Program-made: the position numbers and the translations under genes
Shown: positions 1 through 7,247 of the stretch, in pieces
Layout of the letters: the number at the start of each line of letters is the position of its first letter
How positions within the stretch are numbered: the first letter of the stretch is position 1
Notes under the pieces: generated by a model
Databases searched by the model: none
Seen by the model: the letters and a program-made list of their open reading frames with translations, nothing else
Told to the model about the DNA's origin: nothing
NCBI GenBank assembly: GCA_964549785.1
Contig: CAZJXA010000090.1
Span: 1-12,032, forward strand
Direction of reading: 5' to 3'
Length of the DNA: 12,032 nucleotides
From: JBEIUO01 sp964549785
Lineage (GTDB): Bacteria; Planctomycetota; Phycisphaerae; Phycisphaerales; UBA1924

Positions 1-373
1 CGACCACAAGCCCCCCGCCCGACGCCAACCCAGGCAGATCGGGCGACGCCAGCGGATTCCGCAAAAGCGCCTGCAAAAGCACACCGGCGAGCGCAAGCCC
101 GGCCCCCACCACTCCCGCGGCAATCACCCGAAAACCCCGGATCGCAAGCACATCGGTTCCCGGCCAGCCCCAGCCGGTGGGGCCAGAACACATCGCCAAG
201 ATCACGATAACGCCGCACCCGACCACCAGAACCATCCACCACATCGCCCCCCAGGAACGGCGTATCAATCCCGGGATGGCGACGACGGGGGGCACGTGCC
301 CACAGGCTATCGCGACGGCGTCTCGGTCGCGCGGGCACCAAATGGAGAAGATGCCGACCTCGCCGCGTAGCAT
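1..373 (-). CDS. FecCD/BtuC-type ABC transporter permease, N-terminal part (runs off the left edge)
   Basis: Read on the minus strand, this open frame gives an N-terminal hydrophobic helix (WWMVLVVGCGVIVILAM), then a second helix ending in LALAGVLLQALLRNPLASPD and a Gly-rich stretch. The GAxLALAG..LQ..LRNPLASPD block is the hallmark of the FecCD/BtuC permease family, which imports iron-siderophore, haem or vitamin B12 together with a binding protein and an ATPase. The 3' part lies outside the window, so the substrate cannot be judged. The start is uncertain. The longest frame begins at an ATG (371-373), but the first 35 residues before LIRRSWG are unlike the family, so a GTG at 293-295 or a TTG at 266-268 may be the real start. 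No strong ribosome binding site helps decide. The gene is head to head with atpC, only 28 bases away if the ATG is used. Confidence 0.8.
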   Translation of the reverse strand, partial: MLRGEVGIFSIWCPRDRDAVAIACGHVPPVVAIPGLIRRSWGAMWWMVLVVGCGVIVILAMCSGPTGWGWPGTDVLAIRGFRVIAAGVVGAGLALAGVLLQALLRNPLASPDLPGLASGGGLVV

Positions 374-389
374 TGGCCCCAATCTGAAC

Positions 390-394
390 GGAGA
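390..394 (+). promoter_or_regulatory. Ribosome binding site of atpC (GGAGA)
   Basis: GGAGA lies seven bases before TTG at 402-404. It supports that non-ATG start over the in-frame upstream alternatives, which would add about 75 residues unlike any epsilon subunit. Confidence 0.65.
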
Positions 395-401
395 ACGGCC
401 C

Positions 402-794
402 TTGGCTCAGAAGTCTTTTCGGTGCAAACTCGTGACCCCCACCGCCGCCCTCGTCGATGACCCGGTGGTCTACGCCTCGGTCCCCGCTTCCGACGGCCTG
501 ATGGGCTTCCTCCCCGGTCGCGCCCCCATCCTGGCCCGCTTGGGCACCGGCGAACTCAAACTCGACTTCGCGGACACCGACAAGGGCGCTGGCGGCAGCC
601 GCGTCTTCGTGGTCAGCGGCGGCATCGTGCGGATGGAAGCCGACAAAATGACGATCTTGGCGGAACAGGCGATCGCGGCAGAAAATATCTCACCATCAAC
701 GGCGGAAGGTGATCTGCGGACCGCCAAAACACCCGCTGAGACAGAGTTTGCAAAGGCGAAGTTGAAGGCCGCGAGGACCGGCGGCGGCATCTGA
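402..794 (+). CDS. atpC: F1 ATP synthase epsilon subunit, isolated copy
   Basis: The 130-residue product is the usual size for epsilon. It opens with FRCKLVTPTAALVDD and carries the family block VPASDGLMGFLPGRAPILARLGTGEL in the N-terminal beta-sandwich (about residues 1-88). A short Ala/Lys/Glu-rich helical tail follows. Epsilon sits on the gamma stalk, couples F1 to the c-ring and in many bacteria inhibits ATP hydrolysis. The start is taken as TTG at 402, because the homologous part begins there and a GGAGA motif is correctly spaced. The gene is not preceded by atpD, its normal operon partner. The gene on its left is a divergent permease, and it converges with smpB on its right, leaving 10 bases. 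It lies 4.5 kb from the Fo cluster on the same strand. Its promoter must lie inside or very near the permease 5' end. The identification is firm; that no other atpC exists in the genome cannot be checked here. Confidence 0.92.
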   Translation: MAQKSFRCKLVTPTAALVDDPVVYASVPASDGLMGFLPGRAPILARLGTGELKLDFADTDKGAGGSRVFVVSGGIVRMEADKMTILAEQAIAAENISPSTAEGDLRTAKTPAETEFAKAKLKAARTGGGI

Positions 795-804
795 CGCAGA
801 GAAC

Positions 805-1281
805 CTATCGCCTCCGGCTTGTCGCCCGGTCCATCTCGCGTTTAGCCTCCCGGGTGGCGATGGATTCGCGCCGGTCGTGCTTGGTTTTTCCCTTGCCCAA
901 GCCGATGAGCAATTTGGCATAGCCGTTCTTGAAGTACAGCTTCAGCGGGACAATGGTCATCCCCTTCACCTGAACCTGACGGAAAAGTTTCAAGATCTGC
1001 TGCTTATGTGCCAGCAACCCACGCGGGCGAACCGGTTTGTGGCCCATGGCCGCGGCGGGGCCATAATCGCCGATCAGCACGTTGTAGAGTTCAATCTGTG
1101 GCGGGTTGTCCTGGACGCGGACGTACCCCTCGGCCAAGGAAATCAGGCTCTGACGGACCGCCTTGACCTCCGACCCCTTCAAAATAATCCCCACCTCGAT
1201 CTCGTCTGAGATCGCGTAGTCAAAGCGGGCACGACGATTCTCGATGGTGGGGCCGTCCGGTTTGTCTTTCTTCTTGGCCAT
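805..1281 (-). CDS. smpB: SsrA (tmRNA)-binding protein
   Basis: The 158-residue product matches the usual size of about 160. Family features appear in order: ENRRARFDY near the N-terminus, the GSEVKAVR block (residues 36-43), HKPVRPRGLLAHKQQI (81-96), a beta-strand block LKLYFKNGYAKLLIGL (113-128), and the basic GKGKTKHDRRESI segment (129-141) leading to the Arg/Lys-rich C-terminal tail that enters the decoding centre. SmpB delivers tmRNA to stalled ribosomes for trans-translation. The ATG at 1279-1281 gives the typical MAKKK start; the frame is open further upstream, but that extension has no family similarity. No ribosome binding site is evident. It is the last gene of the minus-strand run and converges with atpC. 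The 138-base spacer before it could hold its own promoter. Confidence 0.96.
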   Translation of the reverse strand: MAKKKDKPDGPTIENRRARFDYAISDEIEVGIILKGSEVKAVRQSLISLAEGYVRVQDNPPQIELYNVLIGDYGPAAAMGHKPVRPRGLLAHKQQILKLFRQVQVKGMTIVPLKLYFKNGYAKLLIGLGKGKTKHDRRESIATREAKREMDRATSRRR

Positions 1282-1419
1282 GGCGCTGTAGAGACGGAGC
1301 GAAGTATCGGGGTTCACGCGAAGCACAAGGCAGTTCGCAGTTCTCAATCGTGAGTCGTGACGGCTATCTGGATGCGAACGTTCCTTTGGCCTTCCCCCGA
1401 TGCCCGGCACCTCGCTCCC

Positions 1420-2145
1420 TCACGACTCCAAGCGAACCCGGTTGGAGATCATGCCGATCCCGCTCACCTCCACCTCGACGGTATCCCCATCTTTGAGGTA
1501 GATCGGCGGCGTGCGGGCAAACCCGACGCCGCTCGGGGTTCCGGTTAGGATCAACGTCCCCGGAAGCAGCGTGGTGCCGCGGCTGATTTCTTGAACCAAG
1601 GTCGCGACCGAGAAAATCATGTCCGAGGTGGGCGTGTCCTGCATCAGCGTCCCATTGACCCGGCACTTCAAAGTGAGCGCCTGTGGGTCGGGAATCTGGG
1701 CCGCAGGGACGACGCCGGGGCCGATCGGGCAGAACGTGTCGAAACTCTTGCCGCGATTGAACTGCCCGCCCGAGCCATCTTTCTGCCACCACCGCGCCGA
1801 GACGTCGTTGGCCGCAACGTATCCGAGCACGCACTTCAGAGAGTCCGCGAGCGAGACGTCGCGCACGAATGCGCCCGACGGCTGCCAGCCGATGATGACG
1901 CCCAGTTCCGCCTCAAAATCGACCTGGTCGCGATCCTGGCACACCCTGGGGATCACAATGTCGTCGCCCGAGCGGATCGCGGCAAACGGGTTCTTCGTGA
2001 ACAGCATCGGACGTTCCGGCGGCGCCTTGCCCTGCTCCCGGGCGTGCGCGGCATAATTCTGCCCGACCCCGATGATGTGCCGGATGGGTACCTCGCCCGT
2101 GGGAGTGCTGGTCGAGAGGCCAAACGGTGTGCGGGTGAGGATCAT
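1420..2145 (-). CDS. Fumarylacetoacetate hydrolase (FAH)-family protein
   Basis: The 241-residue product has the FAH fold signatures: GVGQNYAAHAREQ (residues 26-38), a candidate metal-binding set in DFEAELGVIIG (E78, E80) with GYVAANDVSAR (D114), KSFDTFCPIGP (133-143), and the C-terminal TGTPSGVG loop (201-208). Family members are Mg/Mn-dependent enzymes that hydrolyse or decarboxylate beta-diketo and 2-oxo acids, or act as oxaloacetate tautomerase/acylpyruvase. The residues present suggest an active enzyme, but the substrate cannot be read from sequence. The ATG at 2143-2145 is preferred. A TTG 81 bases upstream would add 27 residues with no family likeness. No clear ribosome binding site is present. 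The gene follows the DapB-like dehydrogenase by 94 bases on the same strand and may be co-transcribed with it. Confidence 0.88.
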   Translation of the reverse strand: MILTRTPFGLSTSTPTGEVPIRHIIGVGQNYAAHAREQGKAPPERPMLFTKNPFAAIRSGDDIVIPRVCQDRDQVDFEAELGVIIGWQPSGAFVRDVSLADSLKCVLGYVAANDVSARWWQKDGSGGQFNRGKSFDTFCPIGPGVVPAAQIPDPQALTLKCRVNGTLMQDTPTSDMIFSVATLVQEISRGTTLLPGTLILTGTPSGVGFARTPPIYLKDGDTVEVEVSGIGMISNRVRLES

Positions 2146-2239
2146 GATTCGCGCAACCAGGCAATACACAGACCTGAGGACCGAGGACTCTTTGCTTTCA
2201 TCTTCCGCCAGCGACTGATTGCCCAATCCCCGGCGCCTT

Positions 2240-3247
2240 TTACCGGTTCTCCATCCCCGCCTTCACATGGATAGTGGCCGGGATGGTCGCCATGGTGTGC
2301 AGCCCGGGCGGGGCCTTCAAGATTCGCGGGATGGCGTTGATCACAATCGCCGAAGTTGCGATGTCGCCGTGCACCCCGCCCGGAATCACCATGTCCAAGG
2401 GCGGTTCTCCCTCAACCACAATCCGGTCGTGCGGGTCCTTCTGACCTACGGCGGCCTGAAACTCAAGGTGAAGCACGCAGCGCTCGTCATAATACCCACG
2501 GGCTACCTGGCGAACCCCCGAAACCCTGCCGCGCGGAATCGTGCCCAGCCCGCACACCAGGTCGCGATCCGCCTTGACAGGGCCGATGTCCTCTTCCCAC
2601 CGTTCCAGCGGTAGCCCGACATAGTGCGCGATAAAGTGCAGGCTTTCACCAAGGCCGACGTGCCGCAACGTGCCCTCGCGCACCCGCGCTGCAAACTGCT
2701 CGTCGTCCAGCCCTGCCCCGATCTTCTTCTGAAACGGGATGCGCCGCGCAGAAGCGTCCTGGATCCGGTAGCACGCGATCCCGCGAACGCTCTTGCTGAC
2801 GCACGTCAGGAAGGCGGGGAGCGCGTCCATCAGGAAGCCGGGGTTGACCCCCGTGCCCAGCAGTCGGCCGCCGTAACGCTTGGCAAGTTCGTCGAGTTCT
2901 TCGGCCAGCGCCACGTGCCGCAACCACGGGTACACGAGTTCCTCGCACGTACTCACAATGGCCTTGCCCTGCCGAAGAAGGTCGCGGAACGTCTGCACGC
3001 ACGACCGCAGATCGCTCGCCGTGCTCACGATCGCGCAGTCCACCTGGTCCCATTCCTGAACATCCGCAAGCGTCGGAACGATCCGGACGTTCGGGCCAGA
3101 TCCGGGCACGAAGTTGGCGAGCGGCTGGCCCGCCAGCGTGGGCGCGGGGTCCACCGCGGCGACCACATGCCCGAGGTCGCGTTCAACAAGATCGCTGAGG
3201 ATGCGCTGGCCCAAGGGGCCGACGCCGACGTGGAGGATTCGCTTCAT
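2240..3247 (-). CDS. DapB-fold NAD(P)-dependent dehydrogenase, 2,4-diaminopentanoate dehydrogenase-like
   Basis: The 335-residue product begins with a Rossmann dinucleotide motif (HVGVGPLGQRI, residues 6-16), an acidic VDP at the end of the second strand (32-34), and a VST turn (74-76). Its most telling feature is GTGVNPGFLMDALPAFLT (131-148), which I associate with the DapB-N family dehydrogenases annotated as dihydrodipicolinate reductase-like or 2,4-diaminopentanoate dehydrogenase (ord). True DapB is shorter (about 270 residues) and has a different lysine-biosynthesis active-site motif, so I do not call this dapB. The role is unknown; an amine or amino-acid dehydrogenase fits. It starts 40 bases after the antiporter stop and precedes an FAH-family gene, so the three may form an operon. 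No Shine-Dalgarno is seen before the ATG. Confidence 0.72.
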   Translation of the reverse strand: MKRILHVGVGPLGQRILSDLVERDLGHVVAAVDPAPTLAGQPLANFVPGSGPNVRIVPTLADVQEWDQVDCAIVSTASDLRSCVQTFRDLLRQGKAIVSTCEELVYPWLRHVALAEELDELAKRYGGRLLGTGVNPGFLMDALPAFLTCVSKSVRGIACYRIQDASARRIPFQKKIGAGLDDEQFAARVREGTLRHVGLGESLHFIAHYVGLPLERWEEDIGPVKADRDLVCGLGTIPRGRVSGVRQVARGYYDERCVLHLEFQAAVGQKDPHDRIVVEGEPPLDMVIPGGVHGDIATSAIVINAIPRILKAPPGLHTMATIPATIHVKAGMENR

Positions 3248-3287
3248 AGGGGGAGGAGGTTAGGTGCGGCGGCGATTGCGGGCCGCG

Positions 3288-5114
3288 TCAATCGCCTTGC
3301 ATCCGCCAGAGCCGCCGGATCGCGGACAGCAACTTGTCGATCTTGACGGGTTCAATGCCCCGAGTCTCCAGCACGTGCTTCGCCAAGGCCACACCGGCCT
3401 CGCCCTCCTCGAAGACGACCGCGCTGGCACCGGCGAGGAACAACCCATCGCGCTCGGCGAGGTAGCGGGCCCGCACGGTGATCTCCATCGCCGGGTTCAA
3501 CTCACGAGCCGTCCGCACCAAAGCGGCCCGTCCTTCGTCCCGCGGCAGGGCCACAATAAGGTGAGTGGCCCGGCCGATGCCGGCCTGTTCCAGAACGTCG
3601 CGACGTGTGCCGTCCCCATAGATGGCCGGATGCCCCGACTTGTTGAGGGCCGCGATGGTTTCGATGTTCATGTCGATGACCACCGTTTCCAACCCGCCGT
3701 CGCGAAGCAGTGCATCCACCACCCGGCCCACCGGGCCGTACCCCACGATGACCGCGAGCGGCCGCTCCGAGCCCGCGATCGTGGTTCGGGCCGACGCGTT
3801 GATCGCCCGCGTGCGGCGGTCGTGGAGGCTGTTTAACTTCTTCCACAACCAGGGCCAGCGCTGGATGCCGCGTTCGATCCCGTCGAGCGAGCGAAAGAGA
3901 ATGGGGTTAAGGGTGATCGAGATCATGGCCGTCGCAACCAGCAAGTGCATGCCCTCTTCGGGCATCAGGTTGCTCTCTCGCGCGACCTGCGCGAGGATGA
4001 ACGAGAACTCTCCGATCTGGGCAAGACCGATAGCAACGGTGAGCGCGGTGCGGGCGGGATACCCCCGGAGCGCCACGATCACTATGGCCGCGAGAGGTTT
4101 GAGCACCAGCACAATGGTGAGGCCCGCGGCGACGAGGCCGGGGTGCGCGATCACGAACCCCGGATCGAAGAGCATGCCCACCGACACAAAGAACAGAACC
4201 GCGAACGCATCCCGCATCGGGAGTGCATCGGCTGCGGCCTGATGGCTGGCGGGCGACTGGGCGACCACCATCCCGGCCAGGAACGCGCCGAGCGCTACCG
4301 AAGCCCCGAAAAGCATCGCCGAGCCGACCGCGATCGCGACCGAAAGAACGAGAACGGTGAGCGTGAACAACTCGGCGGAGCGAAGTTTGGCGACTTGATG
4401 CAGAACCCAAGGGACGACCCGTGACCCGCCCAGGAGCACGACGGCAACCATCGCGACAAGCTTGAGCATCGCCCACCCGACACCGATCAGCCCCGAGAAC
4501 TGGCCCGCCGCTTCGGGAACGACGGTGGGATCAAGCGCGCTCGGATCAATCGGGGCCGGGTCGACCGCGAAAATGGGGACCATCACCAGCGCCAGAACGA
4601 TGAGGATGTCTTCGACGATCAGCCAGCCAACCGCGACGTGGCCGTGGATCGTGTTCAGCATCTTGCGGTCCATGAGCACGCGCAACAGCACCACGGTGCT
4701 CGCGACCGCCATCGCCATCCCAAGGACCAGCCCGGACTTCAGCGGCCAGCCGAAGAAATGAAAGATTCCCATGGTCGCCAGTATCGCCGCAAGGCTCTGA
4801 CCGATGGCTCCGGGGATGGCAACCCCTTTGACCGCGACCAGATCCTTCACGTGGAAGTGAAGCCCGACGCCGAACATCAAAAGAATGACGCCGACCTCGG
4901 CGAGCTGCTGCGCCAAGTCAACATCGCCCGTGAACCCGGGCGTGTACGGCCCGATGACCACGCCCGCCAGCAGATAGCCGACGATGGGGGATAACCCGAG
5001 TTTCTGCGTGACGAGCCCCAATACCCACGCGGCGGCGAAGGCCGCCGCGATTGTGGTGAGGAGCGGCAGGTTCTCGATCGAAGCGCCGAGCAGGATCATC
5101 GAGTGTTCACGCAT
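3288..5114 (-). CDS. ybaL: YbaL/KefB-type cation:proton antiporter (CPA2) with C-terminal RCK/TrkA-N domain
   Basis: The 608-residue protein has an N-terminal membrane domain of about 12 helices (roughly residues 15-410) and a cytoplasmic nucleotide-binding domain. Landmarks resembling E. coli YbaL are SPIVGYLLAGVVIGPYTPGF (42-61), ELAEVGVILLMFGVGLHF-like sequence (about 70-87), the acidic pair in GWLIVEDI (E168, D169), LPMRDAFAVLFFVSVGML (298-315) and AQIGEFSFILA (365-375). The RCK part starts with VIVGYGPVGR (455-464), and GDGTRRDVL (500-508) and ALPRDE follow. These proteins exchange K+ or Na+ for H+ under control of a bound nucleotide. No separate TrkA-C domain is obvious; YbaL also lacks one. 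ATG at 5112-5114 is used; Met6 is an alternative. It is divergent from the atp operon and heads the minus-strand run. Ion specificity is unknown. Confidence 0.9.
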   Translation of the reverse strand: MREHSMILLGASIENLPLLTTIAAAFAAAWVLGLVTQKLGLSPIVGYLLAGVVIGPYTPGFTGDVDLAQQLAEVGVILLMFGVGLHFHVKDLVAVKGVAIPGAIGQSLAAILATMGIFHFFGWPLKSGLVLGMAMAVASTVVLLRVLMDRKMLNTIHGHVAVGWLIVEDILIVLALVMVPIFAVDPAPIDPSALDPTVVPEAAGQFSGLIGVGWAMLKLVAMVAVVLLGGSRVVPWVLHQVAKLRSAELFTLTVLVLSVAIAVGSAMLFGASVALGAFLAGMVVAQSPASHQAAADALPMRDAFAVLFFVSVGMLFDPGFVIAHPGLVAAGLTIVLVLKPLAAIVIVALRGYPARTALTVAIGLAQIGEFSFILAQVARESNLMPEEGMHLLVATAMISITLNPILFRSLDGIERGIQRWPWLWKKLNSLHDRRTRAINASARTTIAGSERPLAVIVGYGPVGRVVDALLRDGGLETVVIDMNIETIAALNKSGHPAIYGDGTRRDVLEQAGIGRATHLIVALPRDEGRAALVRTARELNPAMEITVRARYLAERDGLFLAGASAVVFEEGEAGVALAKHVLETRGIEPVKIDKLLSAIRRLWRMQGD

Positions 5115-5260
5115 TACCGGAGTCTACTGCCCGCGATCTTGAGAAACCGTGACCCCAGCCGGCCTGAGCAAACTCGGAGGTCTCGGACCCGCCTGCTTCG
5201 CCGGTGCCGCCCGTGCTGCATCTTCAATCCGTTTCCGTGCCTCATCTATTCCGACAAGCC
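5115..5260. promoter_or_regulatory. Divergent intergenic region between the antiporter and the atp operon
   Basis: This 146-base spacer is the only place from which the minus-strand antiporter run and the plus-strand atp operon could both be transcribed. I see no convincing -35/-10 pair or operator palindrome, so the promoter assignment rests on gene arrangement alone. It shrinks to 89 bases if the atpI-like gene starts at the GTG at 5204. Confidence 0.4.
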
Positions 5261-5842
5261 ATGAAACCGCAAACCGCACTCGCCGACCGCACTTTTCACT
5301 TCTATCCTTCGACCCCTGAGGCAGACCACCGCCGTCCGGGAACTGTTCGGTTTCCCTATCGGAACCCTGATTTGACCTCGCCCGACACGCCATTTCGACT
5401 TCCTGTCTTCCGCCTCCTCGGCGGGCTCGTGGCGCTAAACACCTTGGGGACGGTTGCAGGTTGGATGTTCTCGCCGGCGAGCGGCGAAGCCGCGACGTCG
5501 GCCAACGCCCCCGTGGTTGCGCCAGTCATCGCATGGTCCGCGAGCCTGGTCGGGGCGGTTGCTGGGGTTGTACTTCTCAATCTGATCGCCACCCGCCCCG
5601 ATCGCTTCGCCCTCGGTTTTATGGCGGCATCCGCGTCTCGCATGGCGGTCGGCGTGGTTCTCTGCTACGCGGCCGCCAATGCGTTGGCTCTGCGCGGTCC
5701 GACCGTCTGGTATTGTTTCCTAGCGGCCGCCTTGGTCTGCCTGATCTTTGAGACTGCGTGGGCGCTTCGTGTGAACTCACGCTTGGCGGCCTCTTTTCTC
5801 GCTGCCGCCACTCTGTCCGCCCCGTCCGGAGTTGTTCCATGA
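5261..5842 (+). CDS. atpI: AtpI-like four-helix membrane protein at the head of the atp operon
   Basis: The 193-residue product (from ATG 5261) has a Pro-rich hydrophilic N-terminus of about 45 residues and four predicted membrane helices (about 47-70, 85-110, 117-144 and 148-168). A small polar/hydrophobic tail follows. Size, helix count and position directly before atpB match the AtpI/UncI family, poorly conserved proteins that help assemble the c-ring. Direct sequence similarity is weak, so the call rests largely on context. Its stop overlaps the atpB start in an ATGA (5839-5842), indicating translational coupling. The start is uncertain: GTG at 5204 or 5213 would extend it by up to 19 residues, and no site has a clear ribosome binding sequence. 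Confidence 0.68.
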   Translation: MKPQTALADRTFHFYPSTPEADHRRPGTVRFPYRNPDLTSPDTPFRLPVFRLLGGLVALNTLGTVAGWMFSPASGEAATSANAPVVAPVIAWSASLVGAVAGVVLLNLIATRPDRFALGFMAASASRMAVGVVLCYAAANALALRGPTVWYCFLAAALVCLIFETAWALRVNSRLAASFLAAATLSAPSGVVP

Positions 5843-6753
5843 GTTTTCATGTGCTCGCGGCCGATCCGGTCGGCCACGTCATCAACCACAAGTTCGTTAC
5901 CGACGGCGCCACTTGGCTCTGGTCTGCCCACATGGGGAATCTCGTGATCGCGGGGCTCATCACCGTCGCAATCCTGTGGTGGGCGTCGAAGCACATCGGC
6001 ACCGGCCCCACCACCGAGGGCACCGATCGCTTCATCACCAAGCGGCCCTTCGCCCACCTGATCGAGGTCATCTGCACCTACTTGCGGGATGACACCGTCC
6101 GCCCGCTCCTGGGGGCCCGGACCGACAAGTTCATGCCGTACTTGTGGACGCTCTTCTTCTTCATCCTGGTGAACAACTTGCTCGGGCTTGTTCCCATCCT
6201 CGACGTGCTGCACCTGATCAGCCCCGAATGGCGGGCCAATCACGTCGCGCCCTTCGGCGGCACCGCGACGCAGAACATCTACGTGACGGCGTGCCTCGCG
6301 TTGCTTTCGGCCGTGGTCATCAACTTCGCGGGCATCAAAGAACTGGGCGTCGGCGGCTATCTCAAGCACCTCACGGCCGAGACGCCCTGGTATCTCTGGC
6401 CCCTGATGGTGCCCATCGAGATTGTCGGGACGATCATCAAGCCCGTGGCTCTGGCGATTCGTCTCTTTGCGAACATGACGGCCGGGCACATTCTGATGGC
6501 GGTGTTGTTCGGGTTCGCGGGCCTCGGCATCTCGATGCTCACGGGCGACTCCAAGGGCGGGCCGATCCTCGGCGGCGGCGTCGCGGCGGTCTCGACGGTT
6601 GCCGCGGTGGCGATCTACTTCCTTGAGTTGTTCGTCGCCTTTCTCCAGGCGTTTGTGTTCGTCTTCCTGACGACCGTCTTTATCTCACAACTCTCCCATC
6701 ACGGTGAGCACGAGCACCATGAAGGCCACGGCCACGAGCACGCCCACGCGTGA
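5839..6753 (+). CDS. atpB: F0 ATP synthase subunit a
   Basis: The 304-residue product shows the family core: KFMPYLWTLFFFILVNNLLGLVP (97-119), PIEIVGTIIKPVALAIRLFANMTAGH (192-217) with the essential proton-channel arginine R208, and FLELFVAFLQAFVFVFLTTVFIS (261-283), where Q270 matches the conserved Gln of the last helix. Subunit a forms the two proton half-channels against the c-ring. The ATG at 5839 overlaps the preceding stop; the open frame extends upstream, but only as a shadow of the atpI-like gene. The final 18 residues contain nine histidines interleaved with Glu and Gly, a tail not typical of the family. In standard topology it would face the cytoplasm. An 85-base spacer with a hairpin separates it from atpE. 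Confidence 0.96.
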   Translation: MSFHVLAADPVGHVINHKFVTDGATWLWSAHMGNLVIAGLITVAILWWASKHIGTGPTTEGTDRFITKRPFAHLIEVICTYLRDDTVRPLLGARTDKFMPYLWTLFFFILVNNLLGLVPILDVLHLISPEWRANHVAPFGGTATQNIYVTACLALLSAVVINFAGIKELGVGGYLKHLTAETPWYLWPLMVPIEIVGTIIKPVALAIRLFANMTAGHILMAVLFGFAGLGISMLTGDSKGGPILGGGVAAVSTVAAVAIYFLELFVAFLQAFVFVFLTTVFISQLSHHGEHEHHEGHGHEHAHA

Positions 6754-6772
6754 ATAACGGGTCGCATGTTCC

Positions 6773-6792
6773 GGGTGGGCGTCGTCCCGCCC
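6773..6792 (+). promoter_or_regulatory. Intercistronic hairpin between atpB and atpE
   Basis: GGGTGGG (6773-6779) can pair with CCCGCCC (6786-6792) around a 6-base loop, giving seven pairs, one of them U-G. No U-tract follows, so it is not a typical intrinsic terminator. It may affect mRNA processing, stability or atpE translation. This was found by eye; folding energy was not computed. Confidence 0.4.
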
Positions 6793-6824
6793 CGATTTGA
6801 AGTGTTTCTCGTGTTGCACGTTTG

Positions 6825-6831
6825 AAAGGGA
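6825..6831 (+). promoter_or_regulatory. Ribosome binding site of atpE (AAAGGGA)
   Basis: This purine-rich motif lies seven bases before ATG 6839 and supports that start over an in-frame upstream codon at 6797, which would place 14 polar, Cys-containing residues before the signal peptide. Confidence 0.55.
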
Positions 6832-6838
6832 TCCCTCG

Positions 6839-7156
6839 ATGAAGTTCGGCACACTCGCTTTTCTCGGAACCGCCGCCCTCGCGGCCATCACCCAGTCCGC
6901 CTTCGCCCAGGGCGTTGTGAACCCGGACACCCTGGTGGTCGACACTACCGGCAAGGGTCTCGCGGCCATCGGCGCGGGCCTGGCCGTCATCGGTGGCGGC
7001 ATCGGCATCGGCCTCATCGGTAAAGGTGCGGTTGAGTCGATCGCCCGTCAGCCCGAGGCTAAGGGCCCGATCGGCACGAACATGATTCTGGCAGCGGCGC
7101 TCGTCGAAGGTGCGACGTTGTTCGCGATCGTCGTCGGCCTCTTGGCCGCCCAGTAA
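6839..7156 (+). CDS. atpE: F0 ATP synthase subunit c with a signal-peptide-like leader
   Basis: The 105-residue product has a leader (about residues 1-23, ending in AFA) followed by the two-helix hairpin. Helix 1 carries the Gly-rich packing motif AGLAVIGGGIGIGLIG. The polar loop has ARQPEA (R70-Q71-P72). Helix 2 has the ion-binding carboxylate E90 in ALVEGATLFAIVVG. Positions used for sodium binding in Na+-type rings (Gln in helix 1 and Ser after the Glu) are Ile and Gly here, so a proton-coupled ring is inferred. Subunit c is normally about 75-80 residues; the extra length is the leader plus a short linker. ATG 6839 is supported by AAAGGGA. The gene is flanked on both sides by GC-rich hairpins, plausible for a subunit needed in many copies. 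Confidence 0.95.
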   Translation: MKFGTLAFLGTAALAAITQSAFAQGVVNPDTLVVDTTGKGLAAIGAGLAVIGGGIGIGLIGKGAVESIARQPEAKGPIGTNMILAAALVEGATLFAIVVGLLAAQ

Positions 7157-7167
7157 GTCAATATCTC

Positions 7168-7200
7168 CCGACCCACCGGCCCACGGGGTCGGCGGGCCGG
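7168..7200 (+). promoter_or_regulatory. Two overlapping, mutually exclusive hairpins between atpE and atpF
   Basis: CCGACCC (7168-7174) pairs perfectly with GGGTCGG (7186-7192), and CCGGCCC (7176-7182) pairs perfectly with GGGCCGG (7194-7200). Each has seven GC-rich pairs and an 11-base loop. The arms interleave, so both cannot form as simple stem-loops, though a pseudoknot-like arrangement is conceivable. No U-tract follows. Confidence 0.45.
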
Positions 7201-7247
7201 ATTGCCCGCCTTCTTTTCGCTCCGCCCGTCTCTGGAGTTTTTCACGA

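Noticed and set aside
2146..2226. TTG-started 27-residue N-terminal extension of the FAH-family protein
   Set aside because: The extension has no FAH similarity and no ribosome binding site; the ATG at 2143-2145 gives a normal N-terminus.
3248..3262. AGGGGGAGGAGG purine run near the DapB-like gene start
   Set aside because: It is on the plus strand, so it is not a Shine-Dalgarno for the minus-strand gene, and no plus-strand gene follows.
5124..5393. 89-codon minus-strand open frame opposite the start of the atpI-like gene
   Set aside because: It has no recognisable family features, is Arg/Pro-rich as expected for a GC-rich shadow frame, and would block the divergent intergenic region.
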